Of a DNA stretch of 64,000 nucleotides, positions 35,092 through 44,433 are shown in pieces. A program made the translations under genes and the position numbers. The stretch lies in NCBI GenBank assembly GCA_937139405.1, contig CAKZPV010000031.1, positions 1-64,000 of the forward strand, given 5' to 3'. The notes below the pieces were generated by a model. It had not been told where the DNA came from. It saw only the letters and a list, made by a program, of their open reading frames with translations, and searched no databases. This stretch comes from an uncultured Nitrospirota bacterium. Its GTDB lineage: Bacteria > Nitrospirota > Nitrospiria > Nitrospirales > UBA8639. Numbering within the stretch: position 1 is the first letter of the stretch; each line of letters starts with the position of its first letter.

Positions 35092-35631
35092 ATGGCTCAT
35101 GCTCTTGAAATTGCACAACTTGGTGCTCCAGTCATACGCAAAGAGGCCGTCAAGGTCACAGATATTCAAAACCCTGAACTTCAGGCTTTTATTGATGATC
35201 TGCTAGTAACCGTAGCAGATGAGGGTGGTATGGGCATCGCCGCCCCACAAGTCTCTGTATCCAAGCGTATCATCATACTTTCTCCCAAACCTAATACCCG
35301 ATATCCCTATGCGCCACTCATGGAACCGACGATCATGATCAACCCAGAATTGACATGGGCTTCAACAGAAAAGGAAAAAGATTGGGAAGGCTGCCTCACG
35401 GTGCCTGGCATTCGAGGGCTCGTATCGCGACATCAAACCATTCGTATCCGTTATCAAGATCGTAATGGTCTCTTGCTCGAAACCGAATATCATGGGTTTC
35501 TGGCCAGAGTCTTTCAACATGAAGTCGATCATTTGGACGGCCTGGTTTTTTTAGATCGCGCGGAGTCAACCAAAGACCTCGTTACCGAAAAGGAATGGAA
35601 GAGGATCATGGCGTCACACAACCAAGCTTAA
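35092..35631 (+). CDS. def: peptide deformylase
   Basis: Removes the formyl group from the N-terminus of new proteins on the ribosome. The 179-residue length fits. All three motifs are present: GMGIAAPQ (46-53), EGCLTVPG (Cys101 as metal ligand) and QHEVDHLDG with His143, Glu144 and His147. EGCLT instead of EGCLS is common outside the main bacterial type. GTGAGGAGAG precedes the ATG. It is not beside fmt, its frequent partner, so it may be an additional copy. Confidence 0.95.
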   Translation: MAHALEIAQLGAPVIRKEAVKVTDIQNPELQAFIDDLLVTVADEGGMGIAAPQVSVSKRIIILSPKPNTRYPYAPLMEPTIMINPELTWASTEKEKDWEGCLTVPGIRGLVSRHQTIRIRYQDRNGLLLETEYHGFLARVFQHEVDHLDGLVFLDRAESTKDLVTEKEWKRIMASHNQA

Positions 35632-36055
35632 TTGTCTCAAAACCATTCTAAAATTGGACTACTCAAAAATGCTTTCCTACTCATCAGGAAAAAATATCGC
35701 AGTCTCCTTTCTTCCTTTTTATTTCAAAAAAATCCTAGTCATTTTAAAATTGCACTCCTCCCCTCAATCTAATTTCCTTGGAGATTTTTGTAATGGGTAA
35801 AATCTTTGGCAAATTTGTGAACGATAATTGCGGAAGTCTGTCTTAAAGATGCCACTTGCCTTTACAGCACGTAGCAGTGCTCATTGATTCAAGATCTCAT
35901 AATCAACCTACAACGTTCGCTATCCTGCTAGAAAACTCGCTTGTGGGGTATAAATATTGACTTTATTCAGGAATTATGCAAAAAACTCAAACGTAGATAT
36001 AAATGTAGATTCAATAGATTTCGTCCATCGCATTCCCTTTAACAAGAGGTCAATT
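35632..36055. other. intergenic stretch, no gene seen
   Basis: No supported gene. The frame of the next lipoprotein is open from 35957, but the extra residues are not a signal peptide. Confidence 0.4.
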
Positions 36056-36940
36056 ATGAAGTTCCGCCCTTTTCTCATTATCTTTTCCATAGTTCTGTTA
36101 ACAGGATGTTCGAAGCCACTGACCCATATTATGAATGAGCATGGCTTTCAAAGGTTCCAACCTCCACATAAAATAATTGAACCAGGAACACTGATCGTCA
36201 TAGAGAACGTCGATGAAAAAGTTGTTTCTGTCATACCAGTTTGCTGGAGACAGCAAGCTTTTCCAACATTATTAACTCCTAAATCTAATCCGACAGCTGA
36301 ATTGGAATTTAAGAATAAGGTCAAGGACACCTACAGCTTGGAACCTGCGTATTTACAAAGAGTGAAGGCGAAGTACCCAGATGTTGATGAAATTGAACTT
36401 CTTCTTTCCAACCCATCAATCCTTGAATATCCTGATGCTAAACTCTATGAAGGCATCGCTTCACGATCAAATGCATGCAAGGATGCTGTGACAGCACGAG
36501 AAGCCAAAGGCGATAGGGTTTATACTGTCTTAAGAGTTTTAAAAGCAGACGCTACATACAAAATCATTGGGGAAGACCGGACAAGACATGTAAAGGGCAA
36601 ATTGCCGCAAAAAGTCCTTGAAGACTTAAAAAAAGAATTAGGTGGATCATCAATAAGCACCTTTGGACAAACGATTAAAGGGGCTTCACTTCACTGGGGA
36701 CTTCAACCTGATATTATTGCATTTGAATCGCTTCCTGCTGCAATGGCCGCGGCGGCGGCTACCCCTGATGCTAATCCTACGGAAGCCACTGCCCCTGATG
36801 CTAACCCAGCGGAAGCTGCTGCCTCTAGCCCAATGGAGGCTATTAAGGCTGCCCGATTATCAGAAATGGAACGAAAATCAATTATTCAGAAAGTCGCTAT
36901 TTTAAAATACGGCAAGTCTGATGCGGATCGCCTGAAATAG
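36056..36940 (+). CDS. lipoprotein of unknown function
   Basis: The ATG at 36056 follows AAGAGG and starts directly with a lipoprotein signal (FLIIFSIVLLTGCS, lipobox Cys at about residue 18). The mature 275 residues show no known domain to me. A short HGFQRFQPP segment after the Cys resembles GEGFRTFTP in the next gene's product. Near the end two 10-residue units (PDANPTEATA, PDANPAEAAA) form an Ala/Pro spacer. A very strong terminator follows. Confidence 0.75.
   Translation: MKFRPFLIIFSIVLLTGCSKPLTHIMNEHGFQRFQPPHKIIEPGTLIVIENVDEKVVSVIPVCWRQQAFPTLLTPKSNPTAELEFKNKVKDTYSLEPAYLQRVKAKYPDVDEIELLLSNPSILEYPDAKLYEGIASRSNACKDAVTAREAKGDRVYTVLRVLKADATYKIIGEDRTRHVKGKLPQKVLEDLKKELGGSSISTFGQTIKGASLHWGLQPDIIAFESLPAAMAAAAATPDANPTEATAPDANPAEAAASSPMEAIKAARLSEMERKSIIQKVAILKYGKSDADRLK
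36762..36821 (+). repeat. tandem 30-bp repeat inside the lipoprotein gene
   Basis: Two 30-base units (36762-36791 and 36792-36821) differ at a few positions and encode a 10-residue Ala/Pro/Asp/Asn unit twice. This is a small in-frame duplication in a flexible region. Confidence 0.75.
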
Positions 36941-37009
36941 TATTTCCTCAAGCTACACTCTCTCTCATTATCTTTCGCTTTAACAGAGACTCCAGAGTAA
37001 TAATTTGAG

Positions 37010-37045
37010 AAGTGCGGGGGGAGTATCCCCCCCGCACTTTTTTTT
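37010..37045 (+). terminator. strong rho-independent terminator
   Basis: AAGTGCGGGGGG (37010-37021) pairs with CCCCCCGCACTT around a short AGTAT-type loop, followed by eight T. Confidence 0.95.
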
Positions 37046-37236
37046 GAGTGGACCCCCTAAAAAGAATGGCTAGAGCCAAAAGATCAGCCATGTTAGGATT
37101 TCTAAAAATTGTCTCGTATGATTAGATTTCAGACCAATTTAATCAGAAATATGAAGCGGGGTTACTAGACTTCTCTCAAGATTTTACTTGCAGGTAAGCA
37201 GTTGCATTAGAGGAATTTCTCAGGAATATAGCCTTT

Positions 37237-38349
37237 GTGGAAAACCGGACGAAGTATTCAAGAAATTTTCGACTACTGATTTTGTGCATAGGTATTATTG
37301 CTGCTGGATGTACGCCGCACAAATATAGTGACGAAAGATTTATAGGAGAGGGATTTCGAACCTTCACCCCCAGCATGCAGACCCAAGTCGTAGTAGGGGG
37401 AAATCGCTATGAAGCTGTGAACCAAGCAATCCACTGGTTGAATGATAATAAATTTCTAGTCGTACACCGATGGGTTACAGACGAAACAAACGGAAAAGAC
37501 CCCAGCTTTAAAGCCAACAAGCGTGCTCAATTACTGTTCTTGGCGCATAAAGTTAGAGCTCCGTTAGCCATCTTTATACAAGTACAGAAAAAACCGTTTA
37601 AGCCAAATGTTGATTTTTCAAGTGTTCATACACAACAGCCAAAAATTATTGAGATTGAAATTAGAGGACTGAATGTGGAAACGGCCGAAATCGTCTTTGA
37701 GGCAAAGGCATGGAATTCTGAGCCCCTAGTTGAATCTCAACAGCTGCTACAAGAACTCACAACCTTTGCCCTATACAAGGCCTTAAAGGACTCTCAAACC
37801 ACTTTGCCTTCTCGGCCGGCAATGCACCAAGACCAGGGCATAAGGGAACAGGCAACGGTCTACCCTATTCCACAACAGGAAGAGATTTCTGAGGAGACTA
37901 TCGCTCCTTCCTCAGCTGAGGATCGCTCTATCACATCTTTACACAAATCTGATGGGTCGCCTCACCATGATAGTAGGAAGAAGACGGAAGAAGGTCCCGA
38001 TACCCTTCTTGCCAAGGCTCCTGATGAAACCACGACCAATGCAGAACTCCGACAATCTCAACATGATAAACCTGATGATGGAATGCCTTCTGAAAACTCG
38101 TCTCTAAGGCTTCAAATTGCCAGTGGCGCCTTGTCAGTTCTATATCTGCCATTCAAGGCTACTTATGCCGTGCTTGGAGGATTCTTTGGTGGTTTCGCCT
38201 ATGCCTTAACAGCCGGCGATGAAACAGTGGCTGATTCAATTTGGAATGCGAGTCTGGGTGGAACGTACTGGCTGACACCCCAACATCTGGGTGGAGATCG
38301 ACCAGTTTATTTTATGGGACAGTCCGATAATGAGGAAGGATCTCCTTAA
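37237..38349 (+). CDS. lipoprotein with C-terminal membrane-associated domain
   Basis: The start is GTG at 37237 with AGGA about 10 bases upstream. A lipoprotein signal ends IIAAGC. Residues 30-185 form a mixed alpha/beta domain (RYEAVNQAIHWLNDNKFLVVHRW, KIIEIEIRGLNVETAEIVFEAKAW). A charged, Glu/Ser-rich spacer follows (190-285). The last 75 residues (LSVLYLPFKATYAVLGGFFGGFAYALTAGD, then SLGGTYWLTPQHLGGDRPVYFMG) look like a family usually seen as a separate small membrane protein, so this appears to be a fusion. Function is unknown, probably envelope-related. Confidence 0.75.
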   Translation: MENRTKYSRNFRLLILCIGIIAAGCTPHKYSDERFIGEGFRTFTPSMQTQVVVGGNRYEAVNQAIHWLNDNKFLVVHRWVTDETNGKDPSFKANKRAQLLFLAHKVRAPLAIFIQVQKKPFKPNVDFSSVHTQQPKIIEIEIRGLNVETAEIVFEAKAWNSEPLVESQQLLQELTTFALYKALKDSQTTLPSRPAMHQDQGIREQATVYPIPQQEEISEETIAPSSAEDRSITSLHKSDGSPHHDSRKKTEEGPDTLLAKAPDETTTNAELRQSQHDKPDDGMPSENSSLRLQIASGALSVLYLPFKATYAVLGGFFGGFAYALTAGDETVADSIWNASLGGTYWLTPQHLGGDRPVYFMGQSDNEEGSP

Positions 38350-38696
38350 GTAAACTCGTTGAAATAACGCCCTGCATAGAAAAGATCTAAGACAATACAT
38401 TATTCGTCCCTGCATTTAAACTACCCTCCTATCCTGATACTCTCGGTCTGTAAATTTTTTGGTAGCTTTATACGGTGAACTCTTGCTAATCAATCAAATC
38501 CATTTCCCTTTTTCCCTTCTTTTTTTCTTGGTTGATCAAATATTTTGGCTAATTTGATAAATAATTCTGAAAATTCCATGTTCAGGTCATAATTTTTAAA
38601 TTGTCAATTAGACATTTTAAACTTACTGTATTTTCTCAAAATCCAAGATGGGCAACTCATAACATATACATTCTTCGAATACGGAGGCATAAAAAG
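38350..38696. other. AT-rich intergenic stretch, no gene seen
   Basis: Contains long pyrimidine runs near 38500-38530. The porin's reading frame is open from 38601, but the ribosome site points to 38697. It must hold the promoter of the porin-modA unit. Confidence 0.4.
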
Positions 38697-40193
38697 ATGC
38701 CAACATGGAGAAACATTCTCCTAGGAAGTTTGATCCTCTTGGCTTCTACCCTTCTAGGGACAGCCGACGGTTCTCCTGAAATCCCACTCAACTTCAAAAA
38801 CACTACGCCTAATAGCCAAACCTTTTCTGATGGAATAATAGAAAGAGTCCGAGTTACCGCAACAAAACCCCCCAAAGAATCTGCCGATGCCGTGCTTATT
38901 CAAGGAGCGGAATGGCAGTGGAATCGCTATCTCAAGAACGCATTGGATCTCCCCGATTGGCTGGATTTGGGGCTAGAACACCGAACGCGCTTTGAAGTCT
39001 ATGATCACCCCTGGCGATCTAGCCAGAGATTAGGGAGGACTGACCCACAAATTCAACAGCGTTCCCGTGTTCGCCTTGGTCTGAATGGGGAGACATTCCA
39101 ATTTTTATTTGAAGGGCAAGATTCAAGAGTGCATCTTAGTAAAGCGAGTCAATTTGACTTTCTCAACACCGAAACTCGGAATGAATACGACATTCTGCAA
39201 CTCTTCGTTTCAGCCACAGCAAAGAATGTATTCGGGACCGGCCTCCGAACTGACTTACATCTGGGTCGCCTCACCATGGACTTTGGCAATCGCCGGTTGA
39301 TTGCCCGGAACAATTTTCGCAACACCATCAACGCGTTCGATGGCGTGCATTGGCAACTGGCTAGAGAAAAGCTCTGGCGAATTCGCACGTTTCTTGTTGA
39401 ACCGGTCATACGAAATCAGGTCCAGCTTGATGAACAATCGAAACGATTTGTGTTCTGGGGGACATATGTAGAAACGCATCATATGCCATGGTTGCGCCTC
39501 AACGCCTATTATTTTGGACTAAACGATCAGCGCAACTCTGGTATCAGTTCCCAACGAACATTTTCCACCTTTGGCCTGCGTCTTTATAAAAATCCCCTCA
39601 ACAGCCAGATGGACTATGAAATCGAGACGGTGTGGCAAACGGGGAAACGAGGCAATACCGATCACTTTGCGCACTTTCAGCATCTCAATCTAGGTTATAC
39701 CTTCGATTTTCCTTGGTCGCCAAGATTATTATTTCATTACGACTATGCAAGTGGAGACCGAAACTCGAGTGATAACCAAGACTCGACATTTGACACACTC
39801 TTCGGAGCTCGGCGTTTTGAATATGCTCCCACAAGTACCTTCGGGCCGTTCTTCCGATCCAATATCAGTTCCCCAGGGTGGCGCCTAATCGTAAATCCAG
39901 CCAAGGGCTGGAAATTCCAGTTAAAGCAACGATTCTGGTATCTGGCTACTTCACGTGGTGCTTTTGCTGGTAGCGGACTCCATAATGCCACTGGTGAGTC
40001 GGGAAATTATCTAGGGCATGATGTAGAATTGAGAGTTCAGTGGAAAATCAATAGGAATGTAGAATTCGACGTAGTCTATGACCATTGGTTCAAGGGCAGT
40101 TACTTTAACCGTCTACCCGCCAGCGCAAGTCTGCCTCCCGGTGGAGAGAAAGACACTGACTATTTTTATATTCTGACAAAGTTTAGATTTTAG
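38697..40193 (+). CDS. alginate-export-family outer-membrane porin
   Basis: GGAGG about 11 bases before the ATG at 38697 decides the start. After a signal peptide (LLGSLILLASTLLGTADG), the 498-residue product contains the AlgE-like barrel pattern: LEHRTRFEVYDHPWR, IQQRSRVRLGLNG, FDGVHWQLAREKL, DYASGDRNSSDNQDSTFDTLFGARR. It ends in an aromatic strand, FYILTKFRF, with terminal Phe. The family includes alginate porin AlgE and many porins for unknown anions. Only 24 bases separate it from modA, so the pair probably handles molybdate or a similar oxyanion. Confidence 0.85.
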   Translation: MPTWRNILLGSLILLASTLLGTADGSPEIPLNFKNTTPNSQTFSDGIIERVRVTATKPPKESADAVLIQGAEWQWNRYLKNALDLPDWLDLGLEHRTRFEVYDHPWRSSQRLGRTDPQIQQRSRVRLGLNGETFQFLFEGQDSRVHLSKASQFDFLNTETRNEYDILQLFVSATAKNVFGTGLRTDLHLGRLTMDFGNRRLIARNNFRNTINAFDGVHWQLAREKLWRIRTFLVEPVIRNQVQLDEQSKRFVFWGTYVETHHMPWLRLNAYYFGLNDQRNSGISSQRTFSTFGLRLYKNPLNSQMDYEIETVWQTGKRGNTDHFAHFQHLNLGYTFDFPWSPRLLFHYDYASGDRNSSDNQDSTFDTLFGARRFEYAPTSTFGPFFRSNISSPGWRLIVNPAKGWKFQLKQRFWYLATSRGAFAGSGLHNATGESGNYLGHDVELRVQWKINRNVEFDVVYDHWFKGSYFNRLPASASLPPGGEKDTDYFYILTKFRF

Positions 40194-40217
40194 AAAAAAA
40201 CGAACTAAAGTATCTTC

Positions 40218-40979
40218 ATGATCACTAGAATATTTTCAATTCTCCTCTTGGTCACTTTTTATATTTTTTTGACAATGGCATCGGCGGGCGAAGTGCGAGT
40301 AGCCGTCGCCGCAAATTTCCAATCAACCCTCCATGAAATTACCACTCATTTTGAGCAAGATACCGAGCATACAACTCTGATCAGCTCTGGGTCGAGCGGA
40401 AAATTTTATGCTCAAATCAAACATGGGGCCCCCTTTGATGTGTTCTTTTCCGCCGATGTGACACGCCCACAGTTAATTGAAGAAGAAGGACTCGCAGTAC
40501 AGGGGAGCCGATTTACATATGCCATTGGACGTCTAACGTTATGGAGTCCTGATCCCAAATTACTCATAGAAAATGGACCCAGGATCTTGTCGAAAAACCG
40601 CTTCGCGCATCTGGCTATTGCCAATCCGAAGACAGCCCCCTATGGCATGGCGGCTCAACAAACTTTGGTCGCGCTAGACTTGTGGAATCATGTGAAAGAT
40701 CGAATCGTGCAAGGAGAAAATATTGGCCAAACCTTTCACTTTGTATTCTCTCAAAATGCGCAACTCGGTTTTGTGGCACGCTCTCAAGTATTGGATCCTA
40801 AAATCAATGGAACCGGAAGTCGGTGGGATGTGCCAGAGAATTTATATGACCCTCTACACCAACAAGCCGTGCTCCTGACCCACGGTCAACATAATAACGC
40901 GGCCAAAGCTTTTCTTGATTATGCCCAAAGCCCAAAGGCCAGAAAGATCATTAAACAGTTTGGATATGGGCTTGAATAG
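40218..40979 (+). CDS. modA: molybdate-binding periplasmic protein ModA
   Basis: The substrate-binding part of a molybdate (or tungstate) ABC importer. A signal peptide ends ASAG. The mature protein shows the family order: VRVAVAANFQSTLHEI, LISSGSSGKFYAQIKHGAPFDVFFSADVTRP, YAIGRLTLWSP, LAIANPKTAPYGMAAQQTL and GQHNNAAKAFLDYAQSPKARKII. Ligand-site serines in SSGSSGK are present. No permease (modB) or ATPase (modC) lies in the window. Its tight coupling to a porin suggests one pathway from outside to periplasm. Confidence 0.93.
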   Translation: MITRIFSILLLVTFYIFLTMASAGEVRVAVAANFQSTLHEITTHFEQDTEHTTLISSGSSGKFYAQIKHGAPFDVFFSADVTRPQLIEEEGLAVQGSRFTYAIGRLTLWSPDPKLLIENGPRILSKNRFAHLAIANPKTAPYGMAAQQTLVALDLWNHVKDRIVQGENIGQTFHFVFSQNAQLGFVARSQVLDPKINGTGSRWDVPENLYDPLHQQAVLLTHGQHNNAAKAFLDYAQSPKARKIIKQFGYGLE

Positions 40980-41041
40980 TTTCAGGCCGACTCAGGATGC
41001 TGGTTGAAAAATAAATAATAGCCGACAGGCTTAACAAAACT

Positions 41042-41818
41042 TTACTCATCTTTTCGTTTGTCCTCGCGTATTTTGTTATACCGCCTCTCATCATCTTCAT
41101 ATTGAGGCAATTGATACGTCTTATCGATTTGCTGCACCCTCTCCAAGCAACGTAGTGCAGAAATCTTGTCGCCACGCTCTTCATACACGTCTGCAAGCAA
41201 ACGCAAGGCTCCGGCTTCTCCTGGGCCGTTCCCTAACTTAATGAAATGTTCGGTCGCATTATTGAGGCAGGCTTCTGCTTTTTCGAAACGACTGGTCAAG
41301 AGAAATGTTTTCCCGAGTTGGCCGTAGGTTGTAGCCAACCCATCCTCATTGCCTACTTTTCGGTGATATTCCAAAGCAGTATAAAACGCCTCAATGGCCA
41401 CGTCAGAATTGTGCAATTGAAGTTCTTGAAGGGCGAGATTGCTGTAGAGAATACCGAGGGCTTGATCACTGTCGAGGGGCTCTAACGTATCTAAGGCCTC
41501 TAGATAAAACGCTCGCGCTTTCTCCGGTTGACCAGTGTCCGCTTTCAAATTTCCAAGATTCACCAGCGTTTCACCAATAATATTATGTTCTAGCAGCCCG
41601 CGCTGAATATCTAAGACCTCTCGATAACATGTCTCTGCTTGCGCATGATCTTCAAGTAGAGCACACACATTGCCTAAATTGCCCAAAGCATCAGACAAGT
41701 CCTTGGGGGACCCCTCATCTCTTGTTTCAGTGACGGCCTGTTCATACCAAAGACGTGCCTGAGTCAAATCTCCACGATGCAGAAATATTTCTCCACGGCG
41801 AGCAGCTTGGCTGGGCAT
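41042..41818 (-). CDS. cytosolic TPR protein
   Basis: A 258-residue protein made almost entirely of about six TPR units (residues 5-235). They carry the NLGNV, NLGNL, NLALQ and QLGKT core patterns and spacing near 40 residues. There is no signal peptide or enzyme domain. The C-terminus is short and charged. TPRs bind other proteins; the partner is unknown. It is convergent with modA. Confidence 0.8.
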   Translation of the reverse strand: MPSQAARRGEIFLHRGDLTQARLWYEQAVTETRDEGSPKDLSDALGNLGNVCALLEDHAQAETCYREVLDIQRGLLEHNIIGETLVNLGNLKADTGQPEKARAFYLEALDTLEPLDSDQALGILYSNLALQELQLHNSDVAIEAFYTALEYHRKVGNEDGLATTYGQLGKTFLLTSRFEKAEACLNNATEHFIKLGNGPGEAGALRLLADVYEERGDKISALRCLERVQQIDKTYQLPQYEDDERRYNKIREDKRKDE

Positions 41819-41946
41819 TGGATCCGAGAGAATTTTGAAAAGGTTAAGAACCGCGGAGAACTATTAAGGAGACTTTAAAGCCATGTCGCTTCTTGCACAA
41901 AGAGTAAGTCTAGCATATCAAGAAGACATATGACTCCCTATGGAGG

Positions 41947-42339
41947 TCAAAATTTTGAGGGAACTTCAGGCCCAAACATTTGGGGGGATTCCTCTATTCC
42001 CTCTTGCGGAATATTTCCATCTTGTTCAATGAATTGGCTTTCATCTACAAAATGAGTACGAAAGACATTGGGCACTTGATGCGTATTATATGTTCGCCCC
42101 GTTTCCTCTTTTTCGTCTTCTTTGATGATGACTCGACCTCGTGGCGTGATTTTCCATTTCTCAAAATCTTTTCGACATTGCTCTAAATCTAATTCGCACC
42201 AGACGAAATGTTTATCGTCTAACGTGCTGAGATAGAGATCGACCTGCTCCTCATTATCGGCGTAATTCGGCGAATACGTGGCGCATCCGCTGAAGAATAA
42301 GAAAATACCCACCATGGCCATTACACAGGAGTTTCGCAT
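41947..42339 (-). CDS. small lipoprotein
   Basis: The start at 42339 follows CGGAGG by 6 bases and opens directly with a lipoprotein signal (MVGIFLFFSGCA). The mature part of about 110 residues is acidic, with HFVWCELDLEQCRKDFEKW holding two Cys. No family is recognised. It probably anchors at the inner or outer membrane. Confidence 0.7.
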   Translation of the reverse strand: MRNSCVMAMVGIFLFFSGCATYSPNYADNEEQVDLYLSTLDDKHFVWCELDLEQCRKDFEKWKITPRGRVIIKEDEKEETGRTYNTHQVPNVFRTHFVDESQFIEQDGNIPQEGIEESPQMFGPEVPSKF

Positions 42340-42639
42340 TCCAACCTCCGACTTTTTACTTCTATCGGCTAATACCGAAATTCCTGTATGAAGAAACAAA
42401 TTACTCCGAAATTTCCTCTAAATTCCTTGAACTCATTGTTCAGTCCTCTCAGTTGATCTTCGTTTCTTACACGGCTCGCTTCAGCAATATGCTATACTCA
42501 GACGCGGAAAACTTGACTAAATCAAAGACAGTTTCGTCCTTCCAACGTGAGCTATCTTTGACAATCATCTGAAAATTTTATTTGTAAATAAAATTCACAT
42601 TGACGGAAGATAAAGTTAAAACTTTACAACACTTCACAC
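42340..42639. other. divergent intergenic stretch, no gene seen
   Basis: Holds the promoters of the small lipoprotein (minus) and the TPR protein (plus). No clear operator or repeat is visible. Confidence 0.4.
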
Positions 42640-44433
42640 ATGTCTAAACTGACCCCTTTCAAAAATTTGATGTCGATTTCCGGCCTTGTCATGTTTTTGA
42701 TGACACTGCTTGGAACTGTCATCTTCGCCCAAGATACTCAAATTGTCTCTGGAGACGCCGTAATAGATCGTGCGAGACAGGCCTGGATTGATGGGTCTAT
42801 ACCTCATGCCTTGGATATGCTGGAAGATGGACTTCGTGAAACTCCTCAGTCACTTCCCCTTATGAAATTACGCGGAGATATCCTGACCACCACGCGTCGC
42901 AATCAAGAGGCCCTGGAAAGCTATGAGGCCATTCTCAAAGAATTCCCAGATTCTTTAGCTGTTCGCTGGGCAAAATGGAGTGTCTTAACTCGCATGGGAA
43001 ACGGAGATTTAGCCATTGACGAATTGCGACGAATAGCCAAACAAGAAGCCAACAATCCCTTGGTTCATTTGCGGTTAGCCCATGAACTTCGGAAACTTGA
43101 CCGATTAGAGGAATCTGTTGAGGGATACCAGAAAGCGGTGAAATTGGCTCCAGAGATGGCAGGTTGGCGTTTGAGTCTCGCTCGTGCTCTGTTTGATGTC
43201 TTACAATATGAGGATGCCCGTAAAGCCGTGCAACATGTCTTGAAAACCGCACAACGTGGCTCACCAATAGAATTAGCTGCCCGTAACCTCTTAATGATTA
43301 CTTACGGCGCCACCAAAGAGCGAGGCCGACGGTATCAACCAATTTTTAGCCCTGGTGGATCTGCCAAAGAGCGCAAGCGATGGGGCTTGATTCGGCATCA
43401 AGGCTGGGAACATTTTGCCAAGGGACGCTATCAGGAGGCCGAACCAATCCTTCGGGAACTTCTTTTATTGAAGCCAACCGATCATCGAGTCACCTATGAA
43501 TTAGGAAGTACATTGATGGAGCTTGGTCAACATGAGGAAGCCGTTGCCCTTCTTCAGAAAAGTATTGGACTGGGACCGACCAGTGAGAGTTTTTCTGAGA
43601 TCTTCTTAGATTCTATTTTTCGTATCGGCCAAAGCCTTGTGGCACTAGAACGTTGGGAAGAAGCCTTACTCCATTTTGAGATTCTTCAAGAAATTGCGAC
43701 TGTCCCTCCAGAAATACTCAATGCCACACCACCAAAAGAGTTGGAGCCACCGGCGCTCGATCCGGAGTCAGGGGAAAACATTGATGTCCCCTCGGCTACA
43801 TTCAGTGGAAAAATTATTGATCAGGAAAAACTTGCTCCTTGGCTAGAAAAAGTTTGGCAACATATCCCCAAACCAGAAAAGCCCCCTCAAGACGCCAACG
43901 AAACTTTACCGGCAGCTGATCCCACGGAAATACCTCCAGATTACTATACGAATCTCGCCGCGAAAAAGTTTAAACCTGATGTACTGATCCACACACGGGC
44001 ATCGTTAATGGGTCGGGACGCCGATTTTAGCTGGTTTCGATTTGTGATACCTGCTAGTCGAGTCATGCGAGATGATCTCCAAGTCGGAAACCATGAATTC
44101 ATTCCTATCGACCCCAAAGACACGTTTCATCCAAATCAAGAAGAGATTTATTTGGTCTTTGCCCTGGTAACAGCTTCCTACGATGCTGTGCCATTAACTG
44201 CTGAATGCTATCTTGAACCATCCAAAATTACGTGGGGACAACCCCCACTGGTTCACGATCAAGTTGTGATGTCCATGAATGAACAATCAGGGTATTTTGT
44301 CTTATCATCCCCAGAATCCGGATGGTCTCCTGGACTCTATCGCTGTGGACTGTTTGTAGGAGACGAAGTCTCTGCGTACACACAAGCCGATGAAGTTCGA
44401 TTTAGAATTATAGAGCCGAGTCAACCTTCTTAA
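42640..44433 (+). CDS. exported TPR protein with beta-rich C-terminal part
   Basis: A 597-residue protein with a signal peptide (LVMFLMTLLGTVIFAQ). About eight TPR units form two blocks (residues 40-215 and 245-345), separated by a basic linker. A Pro-rich linker follows. The last 150 residues (KPDVLIHTRASLMGRDADFSW to the end) look like a beta sandwich and include a YRCGLFVGD strand. Its end overlaps the converging porin gene by 4 bases. The role is unknown, possibly an envelope assembly scaffold. Confidence 0.78.
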   Translation: MSKLTPFKNLMSISGLVMFLMTLLGTVIFAQDTQIVSGDAVIDRARQAWIDGSIPHALDMLEDGLRETPQSLPLMKLRGDILTTTRRNQEALESYEAILKEFPDSLAVRWAKWSVLTRMGNGDLAIDELRRIAKQEANNPLVHLRLAHELRKLDRLEESVEGYQKAVKLAPEMAGWRLSLARALFDVLQYEDARKAVQHVLKTAQRGSPIELAARNLLMITYGATKERGRRYQPIFSPGGSAKERKRWGLIRHQGWEHFAKGRYQEAEPILRELLLLKPTDHRVTYELGSTLMELGQHEEAVALLQKSIGLGPTSESFSEIFLDSIFRIGQSLVALERWEEALLHFEILQEIATVPPEILNATPPKELEPPALDPESGENIDVPSATFSGKIIDQEKLAPWLEKVWQHIPKPEKPPQDANETLPAADPTEIPPDYYTNLAAKKFKPDVLIHTRASLMGRDADFSWFRFVIPASRVMRDDLQVGNHEFIPIDPKDTFHPNQEEIYLVFALVTASYDAVPLTAECYLEPSKITWGQPPLVHDQVVMSMNEQSGYFVLSSPESGWSPGLYRCGLFVGDEVSAYTQADEVRFRIIEPSQPS

